A program made the position numbers and the translations under genes. This document shows positions 1-10,383 of a DNA stretch of 64,000 bases, piece by piece. This DNA is from Pseudomonadota bacterium (lineage in GTDB: Bacteria; Pseudomonadota; Gammaproteobacteria; Burkholderiales; Burkholderiaceae_C). Under the pieces are notes generated by a model. That model did not search any database. It saw only the letters and a list, made by a program, of their open reading frames with translations, and was not told the DNA's origin. The DNA lies in NCBI GenBank assembly GCA_021805825.1, contig JAJZEC010000011.1:1-64000 (forward strand). Reading direction: 5' to 3'. Positions within the stretch are counted from its first letter, which is position 1. Each line of letters begins with the position of its first letter.

Positions 1-956
1 GCGCGAACGCCCTGGCGCCGACCATTCCCGAGACCACCTACATGTGCTTCCAGATGACCTTCGCCATCATCACTCCGGCGCTGATCGTCGGTTCCTTCGC
101 CGACCGCATGAAGTTCTCGGCGCTGCTGTGGTTCATGGGAGCCTGGCTGCTCGCCGTCTACGCCCCGATCGCCCACATGGTGTGGGGCCCGGGCGGCTGG
201 CTGGGTGGCGACGGCGTGCTCGATTACGCCGGCGGCACGGTGGTGCACATCAACGCCGGGGTGGCCGGGCTGATGGCCGCGCTGGTCATGGGCAAGCGCG
301 TGGGCTACGGCAAGGAGCCGATGCCGCCGCACAACCTGGTGCTGACCATGATCGGCGCCTCGCTGCTGTGGGTCGGCTGGTTCGGCTTCAACGCCGGCTC
401 TGCGGCGGCCGCCAGCGACCGCGCCGGCATGGCCATGGCAGCCACGCAGATCGCCACCGCGGCGGCCGCGCTGGCCTGGATGTTCGTCGAGTGGATGGCG
501 CGCGGCAAGCCGACCATCCTGGGCATCTGCTCCGGCGCGGTGGCCGGCCTGGTGGCCATCACCCCGGCCTCGGGCTTCGTCGGCCCCGCCGGGGCGCTGC
601 TGATAGGGCTGGCCGCCGGCGCGGTGTGCTTCTGGACCGCCGTGTACATGAAGGAAATGCTGGGCTACGACGATTCGCTGGATGCCTTCGGCGTGCATGC
701 GGTCGGCGGCATCCTCGGCGCGCTGCTCACCGGGGTGTTCGCGGTCAAGGCCATCGGCGGCACCGCCGGTGTGCTCGAGGGCAACACCATGCAGCTGCTG
801 ATCCAGGCCAAGGGGGTTGCGGTCACCATCGTCTATGACGCTGTCGTCACCTTCGTGCTGCTCAAGCTGGTCGACATGACCATCGGGCTGCGCGTCAGCG
901 AGGAACAGGAACGCGAGGGGCTGGACATCAGCCTGCACGGCGAGCAGGTGCTTTGA
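1..956 (+). CDS. amtB: Ammonium transporter (AmtB/Amt family), 5' truncated by the window edge
   Basis: Frame is open from base 3 (ANALAPTIPETTYMCFQMTFAIITPALIVGSFADR). Contains Amt family motifs such as GGTVVHINAGVAGL and DDSLDAFGVHAVGGILGALLTG. Confidence 0.95.
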   Translation, partial: ANALAPTIPETTYMCFQMTFAIITPALIVGSFADRMKFSALLWFMGAWLLAVYAPIAHMVWGPGGWLGGDGVLDYAGGTVVHINAGVAGLMAALVMGKRVGYGKEPMPPHNLVLTMIGASLLWVGWFGFNAGSAAAASDRAGMAMAATQIATAAAALAWMFVEWMARGKPTILGICSGAVAGLVAITPASGFVGPAGALLIGLAAGAVCFWTAVYMKEMLGYDDSLDAFGVHAVGGILGALLTGVFAVKAIGGTAGVLEGNTMQLLIQAKGVAVTIVYDAVVTFVLLKLVDMTIGLRVSEEQEREGLDISLHGEQVL

Positions 957-996
957 AGGCCCACAGCCAACGATTGTCTCCAGTGCACAAGCTTGA

Positions 997-1020
997 GCCC
1001 GGCATCGCCGGGCCTTTTTT
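997..1020 (+). terminator. Rho-independent terminator after amtB
   Basis: Perfect stem GCCCGGC-ATC-GCCGGGC followed by CTTTTTT, 41 nt after the amtB stop. Confidence 0.85.
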
Positions 1021-1190
1021 CGTTCCGAAGTGCCTCATCATGCGCGATCACAGGCCATGCCCGCCGCAGCGTTTTGCTGATCCGGTGCCCGACACCCGTG
1101 CGATATGCCAGGATACGCATGCGTCCGGGGTCTGCAACAATGCCTGGTGGCGGTCGTTGGGGCCGCAGCCGATCCGAAGGTGCATCGCGC

Positions 1191-2483
1191 ATGATTCCTC
1201 ATCTCGTTTCCGCCGAAGGCGGCCCGGTTCTCGAACTCGAGCAACGCATCCTGGAAGCCCAGCCCTCGATCGAACGCTGGTTCCGCCTGGAATGGATGGA
1301 ACACCAGCCCCCGTTCTACGCGTCGGTGGATCTGCGCAACGGAGGCTTCAAGCTGGCGCCGGTGGACACCAACCTGTTCCCCGGAGGCTGGAACAACCTG
1401 TCCGAGGAAATGCTGCCGCTGGCCGTGCAGGCGGCGATGGCGGCGATCGAGAAGATCTGCCCCGAGGCCAAGGGCCTGCTGCTGATCCCCGAGCGCCACA
1501 CGCGCAACACCTTCTACCTGGAGAACCTGGCGCGGCTGACCCAGATCTTCCATCAGGCCGGACTCAACGTGCACGTCGGCAGCGTCGACGAAACCGTCAC
1601 CGAGCCCAGAACCGTGACCCTGCCCAGCGGCGAGACCCTGCTGCTCGAGCCCCTGCAGCGCAGCAAGCGCCGGCTGGGGACGAAGGATTTCGACCCCTGC
1701 ACGATCCTGCTCAACAACGACCTGTCGTCCGGTGTGCCCGGCGAACTGCAGGGCCTGTACGAGCAGTACCTGCTGCCCCCGCTGCACGCGGGCTGGATGA
1801 CCCGGCGCAAGAGCAACCACTTCCGCAGCTACGAGGCGGTGGTCAAGCGCTTCGCCAAGCTCATCGGGGTCGATCCCTGGATGCTCAACCCGTATTTCAC
1901 CCAGTGCGGCGACATCGACTTCCAGCAGCGCCAGGGCGAGGATGCGCTGGCCGAGGCGGTCGACTCGGTGCTGGCCAAGGTTCGCCGCAAGTACAAGGAA
2001 TACGGCATCCATGAAAAGCCCTTTGTCGCCGTGAAGGCCGATGCCGGCACCTATGGCATGGGCGTGATGATGGTGCACGACGCCAGCGAGATGCGGGATC
2101 TGAACCGCAAGACCCGCAACAAGATGAGCGTGGTCAAGGAAGGCCTGCAGGTGCGCGACGTCATCGTGCAGGAGGGCATTCCCAGCATCGAGCGCCTGCA
2201 GGAAGCGGTATGCGAGCCGGTGGTGTACATGATGGATCGCTACGTCGTCGGAGGCTTCTACCGCGTGCACGCCGACCGCGGGCCGAGCGAGAACCTGAAC
2301 TCTCCGGGCATGCACTTCGTGCCCCTGGCCTTCGACGAGCAGTTCAACGTCACCAACCCCGAGGCCAGGCCCGGAACCAGCGGCCCCAACCGCTTCTACA
2401 TGTACGGAGTGATCGCCCGCCTGGCGCTGGTGGCGGCCAGCTACGAGCTCGAGCGCACCGACCCCGAGGCCGAGGCGGCCTGA
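1191..2483 (+). CDS. gshA: Glutamate--cysteine ligase, proteobacterial GshA of the type paired with GshB (TIGR02049-like)
   Basis: MIPHLVSAEGGPVLELEQRILEAQPSIERWFRLEWMEHQPPFYASVDLRNGGFKLAPVDTNLFPGGWNNL; directly upstream of gshB. Confidence 0.85.
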   Translation: MIPHLVSAEGGPVLELEQRILEAQPSIERWFRLEWMEHQPPFYASVDLRNGGFKLAPVDTNLFPGGWNNLSEEMLPLAVQAAMAAIEKICPEAKGLLLIPERHTRNTFYLENLARLTQIFHQAGLNVHVGSVDETVTEPRTVTLPSGETLLLEPLQRSKRRLGTKDFDPCTILLNNDLSSGVPGELQGLYEQYLLPPLHAGWMTRRKSNHFRSYEAVVKRFAKLIGVDPWMLNPYFTQCGDIDFQQRQGEDALAEAVDSVLAKVRRKYKEYGIHEKPFVAVKADAGTYGMGVMMVHDASEMRDLNRKTRNKMSVVKEGLQVRDVIVQEGIPSIERLQEAVCEPVVYMMDRYVVGGFYRVHADRGPSENLNSPGMHFVPLAFDEQFNVTNPEARPGTSGPNRFYMYGVIARLALVAASYELERTDPEAEAA

Positions 2484-2517
2484 CGGCGGCAGGCTGGCCG
2501 CGAACCCGGAGGCTGTG

Positions 2518-3495
2518 ATGGAACTGCTGTTTGTCGCCGACCCCCTCGAGGCCTTCAACCCGAAGAAGGACTCCACGCTGGCGATGATGCGCGAGGCCGC
2601 GCGCCGTGGCCATGCGGTGTGGGCCTGCGAGGCGCGCCATCTGCACTGGAGCTCCGGTGCGCAGGGTGCGCAGGCCGTGCGCGCGGCCTGCCGGCACATC
2701 CAGGTGCTCGACGCCCCGCGCCCCTGGTTCACCGAGATCGAGGTCGCGCAACGCGCGCTGCGCGACTTCGATGCCGTGCTGATGCGCAAGGATCCACCCT
2801 TCGACAGCGAGTTCTTCTACGCCACCCATCTGCTCGAGCAGGCCGAGCGCGAGGGCGCGCGGGTGTTCAACCGCCCGCGTGCGCTGCGCGACCACCCGGA
2901 GAAGCTGGCCATCATGGAGTGGCCGCAGTTCATCCCGGACACCCTGGTCAGCCGCGATCAGGCCGCGCTGCGCGCCTTCGCCCGCGAGCACCGCGACGTG
3001 ATCATCAAGCCCCTGGACGGCATGGGGGGCAGCGGCGTGTTCCGGCTGCGCAGCGGCGCCGACGGAGCGCCCGATGCCAACCTCGGGGTTGCGCTGGAGA
3101 CCTTGACCGACCTCGGGCGGCGCACCATCATGGCACAGGCCTTCCTGCCGCAGATCGCCCAGGGAGACAAGCGGGTGCTGCTGATCGGCGGCGAGCCCGT
3201 GCCCTACGCCCTGGCGCGCATTCCGCAGCACGGCGAGACGCGCGGCAACCTGGCCGCAGGCGGCCTCGGCCGCGCGCAGCCGCTGCAGGACGCCGACCGC
3301 GCGATCGCCCACGCCCTCGGGCCGACGCTGGCCGCGCGCGGCCTGCTGCTGGTGGGCCTGGACGTCATCGGTGAGCGCCTGACCGAGATCAACGTGACCA
3401 GCCCCACCTGTTTCGTCGAGATCCAGCAGCAGACCGGCTTCGACGTCGCCGCCCGCCTGCTCGACGCCCTCGAACAGGCGCTGCGTGCGGCCTGA
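2518..3495 (+). CDS. gshB: Glutathione synthase
   Basis: ATP-grasp protein with MELLFVADPLEAFNPKKDSTLAMMREAARRGH, IIKPLDGMGGSGVFRL and INVTSPTCFVEI. Confidence 0.95.
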   Translation: MELLFVADPLEAFNPKKDSTLAMMREAARRGHAVWACEARHLHWSSGAQGAQAVRAACRHIQVLDAPRPWFTEIEVAQRALRDFDAVLMRKDPPFDSEFFYATHLLEQAEREGARVFNRPRALRDHPEKLAIMEWPQFIPDTLVSRDQAALRAFAREHRDVIIKPLDGMGGSGVFRLRSGADGAPDANLGVALETLTDLGRRTIMAQAFLPQIAQGDKRVLLIGGEPVPYALARIPQHGETRGNLAAGGLGRAQPLQDADRAIAHALGPTLAARGLLLVGLDVIGERLTEINVTSPTCFVEIQQQTGFDVAARLLDALEQALRAA

Positions 3496-3545
3496 GGTGT
3501 CCGCGGCCCGCGCGCGCCTCTGCGGGCGCTAGCATGGAGCACGTC

Positions 3546-4751
3546 ATGTCCGTCCCGCTCCATCTCCTCTACCTTGCCTGCCCGCGCGGCCTGGAGCAGG
3601 CGCTGGAGGAGGAAGTCGCGGACATCCCGGGCTGCAGCGCGCGCGTCGTATCGAGGCACGCCGCCGGCATCGCGTTGCGCGGTAGCCTCCGCGACGTCAT
3701 GCTGCTGAACCTGCACAGCCGCCTGGCCTCGCGCGTGCTGCTGCACGTGGCGAGCGAGCGGATCGCGCATGCCGACGCCATCTACCGCCTGGCGCTGCGC
3801 CAGCCCTGGGAGCGCTGGTTCGACCCCGCGCAAAGCCTGCGCATCGACATCAGCGCCGAGCGCAGCCCGCTGCAAAGCCTGCAGTTCGCGGTGCTGCGCG
3901 CGAAGGACGGAGTGTGCGACCACTTTCGCATGCGTGACGGGCGAAGGCCGGCCATCGATCGCCAGCAGCCCGATGTGCGGCTGCACCTCCATGTCGATGC
4001 CGACAGCGCCCATCTCTACCTCGACACCTCGGGCGAGGCGCTGTTCAAGCGTGGCTGGCGGCTCGAGCACGGCGAGGCGCCGCTGAAGGAGAATCTCGCG
4101 GCCGGGCTGCTGCGGCTGTGCGGCTGGACGCCCCGCGACGCGCTGTACGACCCGTTCTGCGGCGCCGGCACGATTGCCATCGAGGCGGCGCAGATCGCCT
4201 GCGGCATCGCGCCCGGACTGCAGCGCAGCTTCGGCTTCGAGCGCCTGCTCGGCTTCGATGAAACGCTGTGGCAGCAGTTGCGGGAGCAGGCGCAAGCCGC
4301 ACGCCGCCCCGCGCCAGCGCCGATCGTGGCCGCCGACATCGACCCCCGCATGCTGCGGCTGAGCCTGGACAATGCGCGGCGGGCCGGTGTCGAGCAGGCC
4401 CTGCGCCTGCACCAGGGCGATGCGCTGGAGGGTGCGGCACCGCTGCAGCTGGCCGCCGGGCAGGCCGGCTGGGTGCTGAGCAATCCGCCGTATGCCGAGC
4501 GCATCGAGGCCAAGGGATCGCAGGCGGGAGATTTTCTGCGCCGGCTGGGCGATCGCCTGAAGCAGCGTTTCGTCGGCTGGAACGCAGGCCTGCTGCTGGC
4601 CGACCTGCGCGCCGAGCGCGCGCTGGGGCTGCGCGCGGCACGGCGGCATGTGCTGTATAACGGCGCCATCGAGTGCCGCCTGTTCACCTTCGCGCTGGTC
4701 GCCGGGCGCCCGCCGCGACGCGCGCCGCCCGGCCCGGTGGGCGCTCAGTAG
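3546..4751 (+). CDS. THUMP-domain class I SAM-dependent RNA methyltransferase (RlmL N-terminal/YpsC-like)
   Basis: N-terminal CPRGLEQALEEEV; LYDPFCGAGTIAIEAA; catalytic NPPY motif (LSNPPYAERI). Confidence 0.88.
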   Translation: MSVPLHLLYLACPRGLEQALEEEVADIPGCSARVVSRHAAGIALRGSLRDVMLLNLHSRLASRVLLHVASERIAHADAIYRLALRQPWERWFDPAQSLRIDISAERSPLQSLQFAVLRAKDGVCDHFRMRDGRRPAIDRQQPDVRLHLHVDADSAHLYLDTSGEALFKRGWRLEHGEAPLKENLAAGLLRLCGWTPRDALYDPFCGAGTIAIEAAQIACGIAPGLQRSFGFERLLGFDETLWQQLREQAQAARRPAPAPIVAADIDPRMLRLSLDNARRAGVEQALRLHQGDALEGAAPLQLAAGQAGWVLSNPPYAERIEAKGSQAGDFLRRLGDRLKQRFVGWNAGLLLADLRAERALGLRAARRHVLYNGAIECRLFTFALVAGRPPRRAPPGPVGAQ

Positions 4752-5518
4752 CCGCGCAGCGCCAGGCGCAGCACGGCGGCGCTGTAGTGCCTGGCGACCA
4801 GGTTGGTGAAGCGGTCGAAGTCGCCGGGGGCGGTGGCGTCGGCGCGATCGGAGATGCAGCGCAGCGCCGCGAAGGGAACGCGGTAGTCGGCGCATACCTG
4901 GGCCACTGCCGCGCTTTCCATGTCCACCGCCAGCGCCTCGGGCAGCATCTCGCGCAGTTGGCCGGCCTGCCGCGGGCCGCAGACGAAGCGGTCGCCGCTG
5001 AGCAGCAGGCCCCGGTGCAGGCGCGGCGCCGCGATGCCCAGTGCCTGCAGCCGGGCATGGCCGGCGAGGTCGCTCAGCATGCCTTGCAGTGCCTGCTGCG
5101 AGGCCTCGGCCAGCCGCGCGCCCCAGGTGGTGTCGGCGGGAAAGTGGCTGCGACCGGTCAGCGGCACCTCGAAGCGGGGGAACAAGGGCGAGGCATCGAG
5201 ATCGTGTTGCACAAAGTGCTCGGCGACCACGATGTCGCCGATATCCACACCGTCGCCCAGGCCTCCGGCGGTGCCGGTGAACAGCAGGGCCTTGCAGCCG
5301 AACTCGGCGATCAGGCTGGTCGCGCTGGTCGCCGCAGCGACCTTGCCGATTCCCGACAGCACCAGCACCACCTCGAAGCCCCACAGCCTGCCGCGGTGGT
5401 AGGCGCGCTGGCCGTGCAACTGCAGCGGGCGCGCGGCCTGCAGGTGCTGCAGCAGCATCTGCTGCTCGGCGTGCAGCGCGCTGAGCACGCCGATGCGCGG
5501 GCGGACGGTGTCAACCAT
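4745..5518 (-). CDS. mtnN: 5'-methylthioadenosine/S-adenosylhomocysteine nucleosidase-like phosphorylase
   Basis: RIGVLSALHAEQQMLLQHL, FTGTAGGL, DMESAAVAQVCADYRVPFAALRCISD; PNP/UDP phosphorylase family. Confidence 0.85.
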   Translation of the reverse strand: MVDTVRPRIGVLSALHAEQQMLLQHLQAARPLQLHGQRAYHRGRLWGFEVVLVLSGIGKVAAATSATSLIAEFGCKALLFTGTAGGLGDGVDIGDIVVAEHFVQHDLDASPLFPRFEVPLTGRSHFPADTTWGARLAEASQQALQGMLSDLAGHARLQALGIAAPRLHRGLLLSGDRFVCGPRQAGQLREMLPEALAVDMESAAVAQVCADYRVPFAALRCISDRADATAPGDFDRFTNLVARHYSAAVLRLALRGY

Positions 5519-6275
5519 GGTGCCCGGCGGCCGCGGCCTGGAGCGCCTCAGGCGACGGCACGGTGTCGGTGAACACGCCGGCGACCCCGTGCCGCAGCCA
5601 CCGCTCCAGCACTGCCGGGTCGTTCACCGTGTACAGGCGCAGCGCCAGTCCCGCCTGCGCCAGGCAGGACACGGCAGCGGGGGAGCAGGACTCGAAGTCG
5701 AGGTGGATGGCACGCAGGCCGAGCGCCTGCGCCACTTCGCGCCAGCGCGCCGGCAGGCGTCCGCAGATCCATGCCCGCGGCAGCTGCGGCGCGCCCTGCA
5801 AGGCGCCCTGCAGCGCGGCGATGGAGAACGACGACAGCAGTGGCGGCGGCTCGTCGCGCCACAACGCCGCGGCCTGCCGCGCGATCTCCCGCCCCCAGCG
5901 CTGCTGGCACGCGGCATCGGCATCGGCATCGGGCTTGATCTCCAGGTTCAGCCAGGGAGCCGGCGCGCCGTCCCTCAGCGCGGCATGCAGCTGCGGCAGC
6001 GACGCGATCGCTTCGCCCGCCTGCAGGCTGCGCAGCTGCGACCAGGGTAGCGCGCTGGCGCGCAGCGCCAGCGCATGGCTGCGCAGCAGGCTGTCGTCGT
6101 GCAGCAGGAAGGCCTGGCCGTCGGCGCTCAGCTTGACATCGCATTCCAGCGCGCCGAAGCCGGCGGCCAGCGCGGCGCGGCAGGCGGCCAGGGAATTCTC
6201 GGCGCCCAGCCCGGCGCCGAGCCGGTGGGCGATGGCCGCAGGCGGCAGCCGGGGCGGGCTGGGCGAGCCGCACAT
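5511..6275 (-). CDS. ugpQ: Glycerophosphodiester phosphodiesterase
   Basis: AIAHRLGAGLGAENSLAACRAALAAGFGALECDVKLSADGQAFLLHDDSLLR; C-terminal VNDPAVLERWLRHGVAGVFTDTV. Confidence 0.88.
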   Translation of the reverse strand: MCGSPSPPRLPPAAIAHRLGAGLGAENSLAACRAALAAGFGALECDVKLSADGQAFLLHDDSLLRSHALALRASALPWSQLRSLQAGEAIASLPQLHAALRDGAPAPWLNLEIKPDADADAACQQRWGREIARQAAALWRDEPPPLLSSFSIAALQGALQGAPQLPRAWICGRLPARWREVAQALGLRAIHLDFESCSPAAVSCLAQAGLALRLYTVNDPAVLERWLRHGVAGVFTDTVPSPEALQAAAAGHHG

Positions 6276-6307
6276 GGAGGGCCGGAGTCCGGGGCGCGCG
6301 CTGTGGC

Positions 6308-6586
6308 TCAGGAGCCGCAGCGCTGCTTCAGCCGGCGCAGTTCGCCGTAGGTGAGCTGGTGCCCGCCCGCCTGGGCTCGGGTCACCGCCTGGATGATGCA
6401 TGGAGAGGTCTCGCTGAGCGCCAGCTCCGCCGGGTCGACGACCAGGCCCTCGTTGTGCAGGTGCAGCCCCCACAGCATCAGCGCCACCGCGACGATGCCC
6501 AGCAGTACTCCGGCCAGCCCGAGCAGATGGGGGTTGCCGGCCGCCCGGGCGGGCGCGGGATCCACGGGGGTGGGCGGTTGGTTCAT
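6308..6586 (-). CDS. Small single-TM membrane protein of unknown function
   Basis: 92 aa ORF with one hydrophobic segment (LLGLAGVLLGIVAVALMLWGLHL), co-oriented with neighbours. Confidence 0.5.
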   Translation of the reverse strand: MNQPPTPVDPAPARAAGNPHLLGLAGVLLGIVAVALMLWGLHLHNEGLVVDPAELALSETSPCIIQAVTRAQAGGHQLTYGELRRLKQRCGS

Positions 6587-6590
6587 CGCT

Positions 6591-7223
6591 TCAGCCCGCG
6601 GCGCAAAGCGCCGGGTTCAGGGTGTAGGTGCCGGTGATTCCGGCATGATCCAGGATGTGCCCGGCGATGGCCTCGCGCACCTGCTGGCCGGTGAAGTCCC
6701 CGTCGACCGGGCAGCGATCGATGTCGAGGGCGTAGAGGGTGAACACATAGCGATGCGCCAGGGCGTCGTTCCAGGGCGGGCAGGGGCCGTCGTAGCCGAA
6801 GTAGCGCCCCTCCATGTCCTGGTCGCCGCGGAACCAGCCGGTGTAGTCGTTGATGCCGTGCCGCGGCGCAGGCCCCGGCAGCGGCGGCTTGCCGCGCGCG
6901 ACGACTCCCGAGCTCATCGAGCCGGCTTCGATGCGCCGCGTTTGCGCCGGGATGTCGACGAGCACCCAATGGAAGAAGTCCACCCGCGGCAGCGAGGCCG
7001 GGATGCTGCGGCCCTCGCGGTTGACATCCTCGGCCGAACTCGGGACGTCGGGATCGTGGCACAGCAGAACCAGGCTGCGCGTGCCCGACGGAAGTTCGTC
7101 CCAGCTCAGATCCGGGTTGCGGTTGTCCGAGAGCGCCACGTGACCCATCGAGGCCGGCTTGCAGAAGGCGTAGCTCGGGGCCATGGCGTGCTGATCCTCG
7201 AAGGATGAACTGCGAAGTCGCAT
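6591..7223 (-). CDS. YbhB/YbcL family Raf kinase inhibitor-like (PEBP) protein
   Basis: NRNPDLSWDELPSGTRSLVLLCHDPDVPS and FFHWVLVDIPAQTRRI, ending with HILDHAGITGTYTLNP. Confidence 0.88.
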   Translation of the reverse strand: MRLRSSSFEDQHAMAPSYAFCKPASMGHVALSDNRNPDLSWDELPSGTRSLVLLCHDPDVPSSAEDVNREGRSIPASLPRVDFFHWVLVDIPAQTRRIEAGSMSSGVVARGKPPLPGPAPRHGINDYTGWFRGDQDMEGRYFGYDGPCPPWNDALAHRYVFTLYALDIDRCPVDGDFTGQQVREAIAGHILDHAGITGTYTLNPALCAAG

Positions 7224-7334
7224 GACGGTCTCCTGGCCGGGCGCCCGTGTCGGCCGCGGCAGCGGCCGCGCGGCGCAGGGCATGCCCGCCATGGTAGCCG
7301 CCCCGGTGCCGGCACGATAGCCGGCCGGGCTGCC

Positions 7335-8240
7335 TCAACCGGGCGCTGGGGGGCGCGGTGGCTCGATGCTCCCTCCGTCCTGCAGGCTCTCCTGCCCGTG
7401 GGGCAGGATTTCGATGGTCAGCGTGAGCTCGGCCAGCCGGTCGGTGAGCGCGCGCTCGACCTGCAGCCGGCAGCGTGCGGCGCGCTCGAGGCTCCACGCC
7501 GCAGGCAGGTGCATGTGCATCGCGACAAAGCGCCGGGTGCCCGCACGCCGGCTGCGCAGGTGGTCGAAACGCACGTCCTCGCTGCGCAGCCCCGCCAGCA
7601 CCTGCTCGACGGCGGCGATGTCCGCCGCCGGCAGCGAGCGATCCATCAGGCCGTCGACCGAGCGCGCCAGCAGACGCCAGGACTCGGCGAGGACATGGGT
7701 GGCGACGAACAGGGCGACCAGGGGATCCATCCACGCCCAGCCGGTCAGCGGCACCAGTGCGACCCCGGCGATGACCCCGGCGCTGGTCCAGACATCGGCG
7801 AGCAGGTGGCGCGCGTCCGCCTCCAGCACGATCGAGCGCAGGCGCCGCGCGCCCCGCAGCATCCACCAGGCCACCGCCAGGTTGAGCAGGGTCGCCAGCA
7901 GGTTCAATCCCGCGCCGGCAGCCACCGCCCGCACCACATGCGGGTGGAGCAGGCGATGCAGGCCCTCGGCGGCGATGCCCAGCGCGGCCACTCCGATCAG
8001 CAGGCCCTCGAGCCCGCTGGAGAAATATTCTGCCTTGCTATGCCCGAAGGGGTGTCCGGAATCCGGCGGACGCCCGGCGATGCCCACGATGGCGAGCGCG
8101 AAGCCCGCGGCCAGCACGTTGACGACCGATTCCAGCGCGTCCGACAGAAAGCCCACCGAGCCGGTCAGGCGCCAGGCGCCGAGCTTCAGGCCGATCACCG
8201 CGAACGCGGTTGCCAGCGATACGAGCAGGTAACGGCGCAT
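7335..8240 (-). CDS. Cation diffusion facilitator family transporter
   Basis: MRRYLLVSLATAFAVIGLKLGAWRLTGSVGFLSDALESVVNVLAAGFAL, HPFGHSKAEYFSSGLEG, EADARHLLADVWTS. Confidence 0.92.
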   Translation of the reverse strand: MRRYLLVSLATAFAVIGLKLGAWRLTGSVGFLSDALESVVNVLAAGFALAIVGIAGRPPDSGHPFGHSKAEYFSSGLEGLLIGVAALGIAAEGLHRLLHPHVVRAVAAGAGLNLLATLLNLAVAWWMLRGARRLRSIVLEADARHLLADVWTSAGVIAGVALVPLTGWAWMDPLVALFVATHVLAESWRLLARSVDGLMDRSLPAADIAAVEQVLAGLRSEDVRFDHLRSRRAGTRRFVAMHMHLPAAWSLERAARCRLQVERALTDRLAELTLTIEILPHGQESLQDGGSIEPPRPPAPG

Positions 8241-8631
8241 GAGGGGGCAGCGTAGGCGGACACGCAAGCATTGTGCCGTTGCGGCGGGCCCGTGGGGAGG
8301 GGCCGCCTGCGGTGGCGGCCCCGGATCCGCTGTGCGCGCGCAGGCCCTGCACGCCGCAGTGCCGGCCGTCATGCCCATGTCATGCGCAAGGCCCTAGACT
8401 GTCGGGTTGAGCATGCGCGCGGGGGTCGACGACCGAGGATCACGCATGTGGGTGGCCGCGTGCGCCGGGTGGCCGGGCGGCGGCGCCCGCGTGGACGCGG
8501 AGATGCGGATACGCGCGCGCATGTCCGCAGGAAGGCGCGCACGACTGCATGCACAATGATCCGCGTGGGCCACCGCGCCCGGTTGCTGCGCGCGCTGCCG
8601 CCGGCCTGCCGCGTTCCCCGCCTGTATCGCC

Positions 8632-10344
8632 ATGTCCTACGACCTGCGCCGCCTGCCCTTGCCCGTGCCGAACCGGCGTGACCTGATCGCCTTGCCGCTG
8701 ATCCTGGTGTTGTTTTTCATCATCAGCCATGCGGGGCGGCAGATGGTGGCACCGTACGAGCTCGGCGAGCAGCTGCCGATCTCGCTGTCGCCGCTGGCGC
8801 TTCCGGCCTACGGCCTGTACACGGTGCTGCGCATGCTCGCGGCGCTGGTCGTCTCGCTGCTGTTCACCATCGTCTATGCCTGGTTGGCCGCGCACAACCG
8901 TTACGCCGAACGGGTGCTGATCCCGGCGCTGGACATCCTGCAGTCGGTTCCGGTGCTCGGCTACCTGTCGATCACCGTGACCGGGTTCATCGCGCTGTTC
9001 CCCGGCAGTCTGTGGGGGGTGCAGATGGCGGTGATCTTCGCCGTGTTCACCGGGCAGGCCTGGAACATGACCTTTGCGCTGTACCAGGGCATGAAGACCC
9101 TGCCGCGCGATCTGCAGGAGGCCGCGACGCTGTACCGCCTCAATGCCTGGCAGCGATTCTGGAAGCTCGAACTGCCGTTCGCGATGCCGGGCCTGCTGTG
9201 GAACACCATGATGTCGATGTCCGGCGGCTGGTTCATGGTCGTCGCCTCGGAGGCCATCACCGTCTCCGGGCAGACGGTCACGGTGCCGGGCATCGGCTCC
9301 TTCATCGCGCGCGCCATCGCCGCGCGCGACCTCGGCGCCATCGGTTGGGCGATCCTGGCGATGATCATCATCATCCTGCTGTACGACGCGCTGCTGTTCC
9401 GGCCGATCGTCGCCTGGGCCGACAAGTTCAAGTTCGAGATGACCGCCGCCAGCGTGGCGCCGAGCTCGCGGGTGCTCGATTTCCTGCGGCGTACCCGATT
9501 CATCCGCATGCTCGGCGCGCTGCCGGCCGCGCTGTGGGAGCTCAGCCTGTGGCTGAGCCCGCGCCCCGGCTCGTCCCGGCCGCCGTCGCCGCGGCGGCGG
9601 CGTTACGGCGACGGCGTGTTCTACGCAGCTCTGGTGGCCTTCGCGGCCTGGGCCCTGGTCACCCTGCTGCATGTGCTGCCGCGCGATTTCGGCTGGCCCC
9701 TGGTCGGCCATGTGCTGTGGCTCGGGCTGCTCACCGGACTGAAGGTTCTCGTGCTGGTCGCGCTGTCGGCGCTGGTGTGGGTGCCGGTCGGGGTGTGGAT
9801 CGGGCTGCGTCCGGCGTGGGCGGCCCGCGTGCAGCCTCTGGCGCAGTTCCTCGCCGCCTTTCCCGCCAACCTGCTGTTCCCGCTGTTCGTGCTCGCCATC
9901 GTCCGCTGGAATCTCGATGTCGACCTGTTCACCGCGCCGCTGATGATCCTGGGCAGCATGTGGTATGTGCTGTTCTCGGTGGTCGGCGCGGCCTCGGCTA
10001 TTCCGACCGACATGCGCGAGGCGGCTACCAACCTGGGGGTGCGTGGCTGGCTGCTGTGGCGGCGCTTGTACCTGCCGGGGATCTTTCCGGGCTTCGTGAC
10101 CGGGGCGATCACCGCGTCGGGCGGGGCCTGGAACGCCAGCATCGTCGCCGAGGTCGTCAGCTGGGGCGACAAGACCCTGGTGGCACATGGTGTGGGCGCC
10201 TTCATCAGCCAGGCCACCTCGGCCGGCAAGGGCGCCGAAATCGCCCTCGGCGTCGGCGTGATGTCCCTGTACGTGACCCTGGTCAACCGGGTATTCTGGC
10301 GCCGCCTCAACGACCTCGCCGCGCGCCGCCTGCGCCTGGACTGA
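8632..10344 (+). CDS. NitT/TauT-type ABC transporter permease, two fused permease modules
   Basis: 570 aa with two binding-protein-dependent transport modules (LPRDLQEAATLYRLNAWQRFWKLELPFAMPGLLWN and IPTDMREAATNLGVRGWLLWRRLYLPGIFPGFVTG). Confidence 0.9.
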   Translation: MSYDLRRLPLPVPNRRDLIALPLILVLFFIISHAGRQMVAPYELGEQLPISLSPLALPAYGLYTVLRMLAALVVSLLFTIVYAWLAAHNRYAERVLIPALDILQSVPVLGYLSITVTGFIALFPGSLWGVQMAVIFAVFTGQAWNMTFALYQGMKTLPRDLQEAATLYRLNAWQRFWKLELPFAMPGLLWNTMMSMSGGWFMVVASEAITVSGQTVTVPGIGSFIARAIAARDLGAIGWAILAMIIIILLYDALLFRPIVAWADKFKFEMTAASVAPSSRVLDFLRRTRFIRMLGALPAALWELSLWLSPRPGSSRPPSPRRRRYGDGVFYAALVAFAAWALVTLLHVLPRDFGWPLVGHVLWLGLLTGLKVLVLVALSALVWVPVGVWIGLRPAWAARVQPLAQFLAAFPANLLFPLFVLAIVRWNLDVDLFTAPLMILGSMWYVLFSVVGAASAIPTDMREAATNLGVRGWLLWRRLYLPGIFPGFVTGAITASGGAWNASIVAEVVSWGDKTLVAHGVGAFISQATSAGKGAEIALGVGVMSLYVTLVNRVFWRRLNDLAARRLRLD

Positions 10345-10383
10345 CGCCGCCCCCGCCCCTGCCCCATTCCCCGGAACTCCGCC